Shown in pieces: positions 57,988 to 64,000 of a stretch of 64,000 bases of DNA; within the stretch, counting starts at the first letter, position 1, and each line of letters begins with the position of its first letter. The stretch comes from JAQGMJ01 sp036498945 (GTDB lineage: Bacteria; Pseudomonadota; Gammaproteobacteria; Burkholderiales; JAEUOS01), in NCBI GenBank assembly GCA_036498945.1, contig DASYEQ010000124.1:1-64000 (forward strand). Direction: 5' to 3'. The position numbers were made by a program, and so were the translations under genes. The notes beneath the pieces are model-generated. The model was not told the DNA's origin. It saw only the letters and a list, made by a program, of their open reading frames with translations, and searched no databases.

Positions 57988-58974
57988 ATGAATTGCCGTC
58001 CGGCCCGCCGCGCGTCGTGGATCGCGCCCCTGCTGTTTTCCTTGTGCGCCGCGGCGGCGCTGCCGCGCGATGCGGTAGCCCAGGCCGCCGACTTTCCCAG
58101 GCAGCCGATCCGCCTGATCAACGGCACCTCGCCCGAATTGCTGGCGCGCGTGCTGGCGCAGAAGATCCAGGCCGACTGGGGCCAGCCGCTAATCGTCGAA
58201 TCGCGCCCCGGCGCCTCCGGCATGATCGCGGGCGACGCGGTGGCGAAGTCGCCGCCGGATGGCTACACCTGGTTTTTCTCCGGCTCTTCCGCCGTGATGT
58301 CCAGCGTGTTTTCCTCGCACCCGCCGTTCGACATGATGCGCGACCTGGCGCCCGTCGCCCTGATGGCGACCATCCCCTTCGTGCTCGGCGTCAACCCACA
58401 GGTGCCGGCGAAAAACCTGAAGGAACTGGTGGCGCTTGCCAAGGCCAAGCCCAATTCCCTTAACTACGGCTCACCCGGCAACGGCAGCACGCCGCACCTG
58501 GCAATGGAGCGCTTCAAGCAGATGGCCGGCATCGAGATGACCCACGTGCCCTACAAGGGTGTGCCCAGCATGGTGACCGACATGATCGGCGGCCAGGTGC
58601 AACTGGGCTTCATCATCCAGCAGGCGGCGCTGCCGCAGGTGCAGGGCGGCAAGCTGCGCGCGCTGGCCGTGTCGGGTGCGAAACGCTCGCTGGCCGCGCC
58701 GGAGATTCCGACGGTGGCCGAGTCCGGCTACCCCGGCTTTGATCTCGTCGGCTGGACCAGCCTGCACGTACCGGCGAAAACGCCGCCGGCGATCATCCAG
58801 AAGATCAATGCGGAAGTGAACAAGATCATGGCCGACCCCGAAGTGAAAAAGACCATGCTTGCGGCAGGCCTCGAGACCACCACCATCAGCAGCGCGGAGT
58901 TCGATGCCTTCGTCAAGCGCGACGTGGCGCGCTACGGCGAGGTGATGAAGACGGCGCACATCACGCTGGAGTGA
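57988..58974 (+). CDS. Bug-type solute receptor (TctC family)
   Basis: A 328-residue receptor. ATG 57988 follows GGAGGAGA. The signal peptide has a basic start (NCRPARRAS) and cleavage near DAVAQ (about 32). Mature part: FPRQPIRLINGTSPELLARV, in which the common (V/I)PxxPGGxxD motif is replaced by INGTSPE, ESRPGASGMIAGD, PPDGYTWFF, YGSPGNGSTPHLAMERF, MTHVPYKGVPSMVTDMIGGQ, FDAFVKRDVARYGEVMKTA. The loss of the GG-D loop in the first ligand segment suggests a different ligand type from its five paralogues here. No enzyme gene is attached; a bidirectional terminator follows. Confidence 0.9.
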   Translation: MNCRPARRASWIAPLLFSLCAAAALPRDAVAQAADFPRQPIRLINGTSPELLARVLAQKIQADWGQPLIVESRPGASGMIAGDAVAKSPPDGYTWFFSGSSAVMSSVFSSHPPFDMMRDLAPVALMATIPFVLGVNPQVPAKNLKELVALAKAKPNSLNYGSPGNGSTPHLAMERFKQMAGIEMTHVPYKGVPSMVTDMIGGQVQLGFIIQQAALPQVQGGKLRALAVSGAKRSLAAPEIPTVAESGYPGFDLVGWTSLHVPAKTPPAIIQKINAEVNKIMADPEVKKTMLAAGLETTTISSAEFDAFVKRDVARYGEVMKTAHITLE

Positions 58975-58984
58975 TGCAGTGCTG

Positions 58985-59023
58985 AAAACAAAAAACGGAC
59001 CTCGATGGGTCCGCTTTTTGTTT
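58985..59023. terminator. bidirectional terminator between Bug and lpxO
   Basis: CGGACC (58996-59001), loop TCGATG, GGTCCG (59008-59013), with AAAACAAAAAA before and CTTTTTGTTT after, so it has a U-tract in both directions. It serves the Bug gene on + and lpxO on the reverse strand, which converge here. Confidence 0.85.
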
Positions 59024-59037
59024 ACCGCCTTACTCTC

Positions 59038-59937
59038 TTAAGGCAAAACCCAGATCAGCGCCAGGCCGCCGACGATCAGCGCGAACTTGGTGATCTTGTA
59101 CACCGTGCGGTTCCAGCGCTTGAAGGCGCGGCGCTTTTCGCCGATGTAATGCACATAGCGGAACAGGTGGTTGATTGCGCCGGTGCGGTCGCCTTCGTTG
59201 TTGGGCGAGGCGCCCGCCGCCACGATGTGGGTGGCGATCCAGCGGTTGATCGCCTGCGCCCAGCGGTATTTCATCGGCCGCTCGATGTCGCAGAAGAGCA
59301 CGATGCGGCCCTGGCCGGAAGTGTTCTCGGCGTAGTGCAGGAAGGTCTCGTCGAACACCACGCCTTCGCCGTCGCGCCAGCTGTAGCGCTCGCCATCGAC
59401 CGAGATGTAGCAGCTGTCGGCGTTGGGGGTGACCAGGCCCAGGTGGTAGCGCAGCGAGCCGGCGTAGGGGTCGCGGTGCAGGCCGAGCTTGCCGCCGTCC
59501 GGCAGATAGGCAAACATCGCCGCCTTCACCGAGGGCAGCCTGGAAACCAGCTCGGTGGTCAGCGGGCACAGGGTGCGCGCGGAGGGGTGGGCGTCGCCGT
59601 ACCACTTGATGTAGAAGCGCTTCCAGCCCTTCTTGAAAAAGGAGTTGAAGCCGGCGTCGTCGTGGTTCTGCGCCGCCTTGATCTCGGTGGCCAGCAGGTT
59701 CTCGCCCTCGACGCGGATCTGTTCCCAGTGCTCTTCCAGCACCTTGAGATCGGCGAAACGCGAACGGTCGATGTACGGGGTGCGCGGCACGCCGGAGAAG
59801 GCGAGCATGAAGACGTTCACCGGCGCGGTGAACGACGAATGGTCGAACACCTGGCGGAACCATTTGTGGCGCACCTGCCCGCGCAACTGCATGTAGGCGG
59901 AGCAGCAGAGGAAAAAAGCGACGACGAACTTGATCAT
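59038..59937 (-). CDS. lpxO: lipid A hydroxylase LpxO (Fe(II)/2-oxoglutarate dioxygenase)
   Basis: A 299-residue aspartyl/asparaginyl beta-hydroxylase-fold protein. Iron site: His and Asp in GLHRDPYAG and distal His in ETFLHYAEN; the 2-oxoglutarate arginine is in GQGRIVLFCDIERP. The N-terminal hydrophobic segment (MIKFVVAFFLCCSAYM) and C-terminal one (ITKFALIVGGLALIWVL) put it at the inner membrane, facing the cytosol, as for LpxO, which adds a 2-hydroxyl to a lipid A acyl chain. Length and FSGVPRTPYIDRSRF fit LpxO. The modification changes LPS charge and antimicrobial-peptide response. Single gene; weak ribosome-binding site. Confidence 0.87.
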   Translation of the reverse strand: MIKFVVAFFLCCSAYMQLRGQVRHKWFRQVFDHSSFTAPVNVFMLAFSGVPRTPYIDRSRFADLKVLEEHWEQIRVEGENLLATEIKAAQNHDDAGFNSFFKKGWKRFYIKWYGDAHPSARTLCPLTTELVSRLPSVKAAMFAYLPDGGKLGLHRDPYAGSLRYHLGLVTPNADSCYISVDGERYSWRDGEGVVFDETFLHYAENTSGQGRIVLFCDIERPMKYRWAQAINRWIATHIVAAGASPNNEGDRTGAINHLFRYVHYIGEKRRAFKRWNRTVYKITKFALIVGGLALIWVLP

Positions 59938-60157
59938 GGCGGGAAGGGATGCTCGCCCTGAGACTGCAATCGTGCCATTTTACCCCCAGTGGCAACGGCC
60001 GCGCCGGCGCGGCGGGCAATTCCTGCTTGCCGGTCCATATGGGGGAATGCCGGCGGAAAGGGCGGCGTAGTGGCGGCGCGCCTCAAGTACGAGGGCGCGC
60101 CGTTCATGCGGCGCAGGAAACGGCGTGCGGTTGCCGCTCCGGCGCGGCCGCGCCTAC

Positions 60158-60631
60158 TCAGTCGACAAAATGCGTGTCGGTCGGCTTCTGCGGCGGCAGC
60201 TTGATGGCGATCGCCTTCACCGGGCCGCTGGAGACGATGGTGCCGCCGTGCGCCGTGCCCTTGGGAATGATGATCAGGGTGCCGGCCTTGAAGTCGTGCC
60301 GTTCCTTGCCCAGCCACATCGCGCCGCTGCCCTCGATGATGTACTGGATCTCGTCGGTGTCGGCGTGATAGTGCTTTTTCACGTTGCCCGACTGGATGCC
60401 GATGGTGCCGTACTGCGTCACCACCAGGGACTTGCCGTGCATTTCGGGGTTGGAGGTGGCGGGAATGTCGTCGTGCTTCATGCCGGCCAGATCGATCATC
60501 GCCGGCTGCAGGGTGCTGGCGCCCTGGGCCTGGGCACTGGAAAACATGTGCTGCGCGAGGGGGGCGACGAAAATGCCGGCGCCGAAGGCGAGGGCGGCGG
60601 CGAGGGCGAGCCTGGGGGTGGTGTGGCGCAT
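60158..60631 (-). CDS. exported cupin protein
   Basis: A 157-residue cupin with signal peptide (MRHTTPRLALAAALAFGAGI, cleavage after AQA near residue 36). Cupin motif 1: KKHYHADTDEIQYIIEGSG with two His and one Glu; motif 2: GTLIIIPKGTAHGG with the last His. ATG 60631 follows AGGAGA. A single exported cupin could bind a metal and small ligand in the periplasm, or be an oxidoreductase. No partner gene is adjacent; it differs from the cytosolic cupin at 5241 in length and export. Confidence 0.8.
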   Translation of the reverse strand: MRHTTPRLALAAALAFGAGIFVAPLAQHMFSSAQAQGASTLQPAMIDLAGMKHDDIPATSNPEMHGKSLVVTQYGTIGIQSGNVKKHYHADTDEIQYIIEGSGAMWLGKERHDFKAGTLIIIPKGTAHGGTIVSSGPVKAIAIKLPPQKPTDTHFVD

Positions 60632-60889
60632 GGTTGTCTCCTGGTGTGGTTATTGGTCTTGCCTGTGCTTGTACGGGTGCGGCCGGCATGAGGATGCCGC
60701 GGCGCCGCGCCAATATAGCCGATCGGTAGCACCGGCGTCATCCGGCGGCGCCATCGGCTTGCGGCGTTTTGACCCATTGCGGCGCGGCACCCTGGGCGCC
60801 GCCGGCCCGGCCGGTGTAGGCGGGCGCCGGGCAGACGCGCGTGCGCGGGCGGCGCAAGGTGCGGGTTCATCCAACCGCGCGGAGCCGCC

Positions 60890-61498
60890 ATGTCCAAAGC
60901 CCTGTTTGTCGCCATCGATGCCAATCCGGGCCACGAGGCCGAAGTGGAGGTGTTCCTGCGCGATGCGCTGGCCACCGTCAGCGAAGAGCCGGACACCCGC
61001 AACTGGTACGCGCTGCGCTTCGCCGCCGGGCAATACGCCATCTTCGATACCTTCCCCGGCGTTGCCGCCCAGCTCAAGCACCTGGTGGGCAAGGTGGGCC
61101 GCGCGCTGGTGGCGAAAAGCTTCACCGCGCTGGAGGGGCTGCCGGGCATCGAGTCGGCCGACCTGATCGCCGCCAAGCCGCCGGCGCGCACGCGCCTGGT
61201 CACGCATGCGCTGTATGTGCCGATGAAGGCGCGCGCCGGCCAGGAAAAAGCCGTCGCCGATTTTCTCGGCAGCGCCCTGCCGCTGGTGATCGACGAGCCG
61301 GACACCGCCGCCTGGTATGCACTGGATCTGGGCGGTGGGCATTTCGCCATTTTCGACGTCTTCGCCGACGCCGCCGCGCGCGATGCGCACCTGGCCGGCG
61401 CGGTGGCCGCGGCACTGATGGCGCGCGCGCCGGAACTGCTGGAGGCGATGCCGGAAATCCGCGGTGCCGAAGTGCTGGCGGCCAAGACCTGGACCTAA
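60890..61498 (+). CDS. tandem ABM-like (dimeric alpha/beta-barrel) protein
   Basis: A 202-residue protein built from two similar halves of about 95 residues. Half 1: ALFVAIDANPGHEAEVEVFL, EPDTRNWYALRFAAGQYAIF. Half 2: ALYVPMKARAGQEKAVADFL, EPDTAAWYALDLGGGHFAIF. Each has the antibiotic-biosynthesis-monooxygenase fold, normally a homodimer; here one chain can form the pseudo-dimer barrel. No cofactor residues can be named. ATG 60890 has a GGAG site and a terminator follows, so it is a single-gene unit. It is probably a small-molecule or quinol monooxygenase-like protein, function unknown. Confidence 0.78.
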   Translation: MSKALFVAIDANPGHEAEVEVFLRDALATVSEEPDTRNWYALRFAAGQYAIFDTFPGVAAQLKHLVGKVGRALVAKSFTALEGLPGIESADLIAAKPPARTRLVTHALYVPMKARAGQEKAVADFLGSALPLVIDEPDTAAWYALDLGGGHFAIFDVFADAAARDAHLAGAVAAALMARAPELLEAMPEIRGAEVLAAKTWT

Positions 61499-61516
61499 GG
61501 TGGCGGGGCAATAACG

Positions 61517-61540
61517 GCCGGCGCTTGCGCCGGCTTTTTT
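61517..61540 (+). terminator. intrinsic terminator after the tandem ABM gene
   Basis: GCCGGCGC (61517-61524), TT, GCGCCGGC (61527-61534), then six T (61535-61540). It begins 18 bases after the stop. Confidence 0.9.
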
Positions 61541-61702
61541 GTGGCGCAAACCATGCCGCCACGGCGCCGCCGCCCGCTTGAAGGGAGGTGGGGATGCGCG
61601 AGGGGAATCCATTTTCGCGGACGTGATCTGCTCTGTGACAATGTCATATCGCACAGGTAAAATCGGGTTGCCCTGATCAACAATTCCACAAGGCCCAACC
61701 TC

Positions 61703-62401
61703 ATGCATCGTCTTTCCCGCCGTACCCTGACCGTCCTCGCCGCGCTTTGCGCCTTGCCGCTGAGCCTGGCCGCGCAGGCGCAGACCACCGAACCCGCCAG
61801 CGTCGAAGGCAACACACTCAACCTGACGATTCCCGCCGGCTACTGCAAACTCACCCGCGACGCCGAGCCCGGCCGCACGCTTTATGGTTCGCAGGACCGC
61901 ATGCAGACCGGCGTCAACCTGGTGGTGCTGATCTATGGCGACTGCAAGGAAGTGGCGCAACTCAAGAGCGGAAAAGCGCGAGCGCTGCCGCACTACGGCA
62001 TGTATCTGGCGCCGCTTTCCGCCGGCCATGTCTCCAAGCTGCCGCTCACGGTATCGCGCGCGCAGGCGCTGGACGAAATCGCCAAGTCGGTGCCGGCGAT
62101 GAACCCCGCAGTGCTGGAACAGACCGCCGGCGCCCGCGCAAAATCGGAAGGCGTGGCGATGAACAAGATGACCAGCGGCCTGCTCGGGCGCGATGCCAAT
62201 GCCGTCTATGTCGGCCTGGCGGCCAACGTCTCCGGTGCCGGCGCGGCGCCCAACCGCTTTCACGCCGTCACCGCGCTCACCTACGTCAAGGGCGTGGGCC
62301 TCTCGAGCAATCTCTACAGCCCGGTCGAACCCGGCGCGCCGTTTGACAAACTGTGGGCGGCGCAAAAGGCGCTGGCCGCGGCGCTGGTGAAGGCCAACTG
62401 A
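61703..62401 (+). CDS. exported protein, unknown function
   Basis: A 232-residue protein with a Sec signal peptide (MHRLSRRTLTVLAALCALPL, cleavage near AQAQ, about residue 27). The mature part starts TTEPASVEGNTLNLTIPAGY, with a cysteine after it and a second in YGDCKEV, enough for one disulfide. It is mixed alpha/beta with no motif that I recognise. AAGG lies before ATG 61703. The neighbours (ABM-like, small secreted proteins) do not reveal a role. Confidence 0.68.
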   Translation: MHRLSRRTLTVLAALCALPLSLAAQAQTTEPASVEGNTLNLTIPAGYCKLTRDAEPGRTLYGSQDRMQTGVNLVVLIYGDCKEVAQLKSGKARALPHYGMYLAPLSAGHVSKLPLTVSRAQALDEIAKSVPAMNPAVLEQTAGARAKSEGVAMNKMTSGLLGRDANAVYVGLAANVSGAGAAPNRFHAVTALTYVKGVGLSSNLYSPVEPGAPFDKLWAAQKALAAALVKAN

Positions 62402-62442
62402 TCGCGGTTGCCGGCCGCCAAGGCCGCCTGCTACGGCACGCC

Positions 62443-62805
62443 TTAGCGCGTGCCGCCAATGCCGCCGGGGCCGCCGGTCGAGCCCATGCTGCCGGTGCCC
62501 GCGCCCAGGGTGCCGGTGGCGCCGCCGGCATTGTTCACGCGCGTTTGCGTGCGTGCGCGGTCGGCGCCGCGCTTCAAGTCGGCCTCGCCGCTGGCCGCCA
62601 GGCTGGTGTCGCCGGTGGCGCGTTCCTTCTGCTTGCGCGCGTGCTGTGGGCTCACGGCTGCCGGCAGCTTGGCGTTGGTGCTGCTGTTGAAGCCCGCGCT
62701 GGTGCTGCTGGCGTTGCCGCTGCCGCTACCGGCGCCGGTTTGCGCGTGCGCCGCGCAGGCAAGCGCGATCAGCGGGGCGGCGGCGAAGAGGTGCAGGGTT
62801 TTCAT
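62443..62805 (-). CDS. small secreted Gly/Ser-rich protein
   Basis: A 120-residue exported protein. ATG 62805 follows AGGAGA. Signal peptide MKTLHLFAAAPLIALACAAHAQ, cleavage near 22. Mature: a Ser/Gly-rich start (TGAGSGSGNASSTSAGFNSS), a charged middle (HARKQKERATGDTSLAASGEADLKRGADRARTQ shortened: KQKERA, GEADLKRG) and a Gly-rich end with GSTGGPGG repeats. In style it is a short relative of the Gly/Ser-rich protein at 25260, but with a charged core. No family recognised. Confidence 0.7.
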   Translation of the reverse strand: MKTLHLFAAAPLIALACAAHAQTGAGSGSGNASSTSAGFNSSTNAKLPAAVSPQHARKQKERATGDTSLAASGEADLKRGADRARTQTRVNNAGGATGTLGAGTGSMGSTGGPGGIGGTR

Positions 62806-62870
62806 CTCGGTCTCCTAAAACAAAAAGGGACACGGGCACTCCCGCGTCCCCCGCGTTACGCGCGCGCGTT

Positions 62871-63191
62871 TCAGCGATGCGCGTAGTGGCGGTGATACCA
62901 GTCCTCGTGGACGAAGTAGGCCGGACGGCCGCAGGCGTTGTAGTGGCTGCAATAGCGGTCCCAGTGGGCGCGGTGCTCGGCCGGCACGCGCAGGTAGACC
63001 GGCGGCGCGCCGACGACCGTGGGGCCGGCCACCACCGGCGCCTGGTTGTACACCACCGGGGGCGGGCCGCCGCCCAGGTTGATGCTGCCGTAGAAACCGG
63101 GCTCGCCGACGCTCACGGCCACGGCGGCAAAAGCGGGAACGGCGGCCAGGGAAAGTGCCGCCGCGGCGATGAGTTTGGGGTTGATCTTCAT
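62871..63191 (-). CDS. small exported protein with C-terminal His/Tyr-rich segment
   Basis: A 106-residue protein. ATG 63191 has an AGGAG site. Signal peptide MKINPKLIAAAALSLAAVPA, cleavage after AFA near residue 23. The mature part is Pro/Gly/Val-rich (GGGPPPVVYNQAPVVAG), then RVPAEHRAHWDRYCSHYNAC, with two cysteines, and ends YFVHEDWYHRHYAHR. This resembles the short proline-rich exported proteins common in Burkholderiales (YXWWGH-like endings), which are of unknown function. The His/Tyr cluster could bind metal or heme (speculation). Confidence 0.7.
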   Translation of the reverse strand: MKINPKLIAAAALSLAAVPAFAAVAVSVGEPGFYGSINLGGGPPPVVYNQAPVVAGPTVVGAPPVYLRVPAEHRAHWDRYCSHYNACGRPAYFVHEDWYHRHYAHR

Positions 63192-63426
63192 GAAGACTCC
63201 TGTGGATGCTGGTGCGCATGCATGCGCACGGTACGTCGGCATTGACTTGCGCCGCACGGGCCGCCTGCGCCGCGGCCCGGATTGAGAATGCGGCGGGCGG
63301 CTACTGCCGTCTGTAGTGAGCCGGCGTGTCCGCCTGTAGGAAACGGCTGACCGCAAGCGGCGTATGCTGCGCCTCGCAACGAAAGCGGCAGCGGCGGACG
63401 CGGCTGCCAATTGAGAGGAGAGGGGC

Positions 63427-64000
63427 ATGGCAACACGCGGTTTGCTCTACGGCGCGCTGGCCTACGCCTGCGCGCTCGCCTCTTTCGCCTACGCGGTCGG
63501 CTTCATCGGCAGCTTGGTCGTGCCCAAGACCATCGACAGCGGCGCCACGGGCCCAGTTGCGCTTTTCATCGACATTGGCCTGGTCACGCTGTTCGCCCTG
63601 CAGCACAGCGTGATGGCGCGGCCCGGCTTCAAGGCGGTGTTGGCGCGCGTGCTGCCGGCGGCGCTGGAGCGCAGCACCTATGTGCTGGCATCCGCGCTGC
63701 TGCTGGCGCTACTGTGCTGGCAATGGCAGCCGCTGCCGGCGCTGCTGTGGCAGGTGCAGGCGCCGCCGTTGCGCGCGCTGCTGTATGCGCTTTATGCCGG
63801 CGGCTGGCTGATTGCCGGTGCCGCCACCTGCATGATCAGCCACGGCGATCTGTTCGGCCTGCGCCAGGTGTGGGCCGCCGCGCGCGGCATGGCGTATGCG
63901 CCGGTGCCGTTCGCCCGGGTGGCGCTGTATCGCCATGTGCGCCATCCCATCATGCTGGGCCTGCTGATCGCGTTCTGGGCCGCGCCCGACATGAGCGTGG
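63427..64000 (+). CDS. mddA: methanethiol S-methyltransferase-like membrane protein (partial)
   Basis: The first 191 residues of a multi-pass membrane methyltransferase; the frame is open at the window end. AGGAGAGG precedes ATG 63427. The segments FALQHSVMARPGFK, ERSTYVLASALLLALLCWQW, HGDLFGLRQVW and YRHVRHPIMLGLLIAFWAAPDMSV are those of the MddA/NnrU group within the isoprenylcysteine carboxyl methyltransferase superfamily. MddA methylates methanethiol to dimethyl sulfide with S-adenosylmethionine. At least five transmembrane helices are visible. The exact substrate should be treated as likely rather than proven. Confidence 0.72.
   Translation, partial: MATRGLLYGALAYACALASFAYAVGFIGSLVVPKTIDSGATGPVALFIDIGLVTLFALQHSVMARPGFKAVLARVLPAALERSTYVLASALLLALLCWQWQPLPALLWQVQAPPLRALLYALYAGGWLIAGAATCMISHGDLFGLRQVWAAARGMAYAPVPFARVALYRHVRHPIMLGLLIAFWAAPDMSV

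Overview
The window is very GC-rich DNA from a betaproteobacterium, most likely Burkholderiales and Alcaligenaceae-like (Bordetella/Achromobacter type). This rests on gene content: six Bug-type (TctC family) tripartite tricarboxylate solute receptors, a two-gene Ku/LigD end-joining system with LigD domains in the order phosphoesterase-ligase-polymerase, a LiuR-like leucine-degradation locus with carbonic anhydrase and MaoC genes, and many LysR regulators. Genes are dense on both strands. I saw no tRNA, rRNA, CRISPR array, intact insertion sequence or prophage.

Layout. 1-5.1 kb: the end of a D-tartrate dehydratase gene, a small membrane protein, an orphan ABC solute-binding protein, a REP-like palindrome, and a chemoreceptor preceded by an overlapping 43-residue membrane ORF. 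5.2-10 kb: a cupin protein, then ku-ligD. 10-15.7 kb: an orphan PAS histidine kinase, a divergent LysR/quinone oxidoreductase pair and an exported metallo-beta-lactamase-fold protein. 15.8-30.6 kb: three catabolic clusters, each with a Bug receptor: RraA-like/Bug/TPP enzyme; LysR/Bug/MmgE-PrpD/beta-decarboxylating dehydrogenase; CysB-like LysR/Bug/TauD-like dioxygenase/MmgE-PrpD. A CorA transporter and a Gly/Ser-rich secreted protein lie among them. 30.6-40.7 kb: a receiver-EAL protein with a possible sigma-28 promoter, Fsr-type efflux, MalQ, a dehydrogenase/Bug pair, another Bug gene and an MFS gene behind an attenuator-like leader. 40.7-44 kb: glmU-glmS.

45-53.6 kb: a LiuR-like MerR regulator beside an MBL-fold hydrolase, then thioesterase, isovaleryl-CoA dehydrogenase, carbonic anhydrase, MaoC protein and thiolase. 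The same 20-bp palindromic operator lies next to the regulator and in front of the thioesterase/dehydrogenase genes, which ties the locus together as leucine/acyl-CoA catabolism. Between them is a DUF2239-DUF1330 operon whose promoter carries two copies of an unrelated operator; DUF2239 has a segment that could be a ribbon-helix-helix DNA-binding fold. 53.6-64 kb: a halogenase-like flavoprotein with a GT2 glycosyltransferase, small secreted or hydrophilic proteins, a sixth Bug receptor, LpxO, a second cupin, a duplicated-domain ABM-like protein and the start of an MddA-like methyltransferase gene.

The observations most worth a second look are the DUF2239 dual-operator promoter, the small membrane ORF coupled to the chemoreceptor, the internal ribosome-binding site in ligD, the truncated duplicate of the thiolase start followed by tandem hairpins, and the attenuator-like leader at 39.1-39.3 kb.
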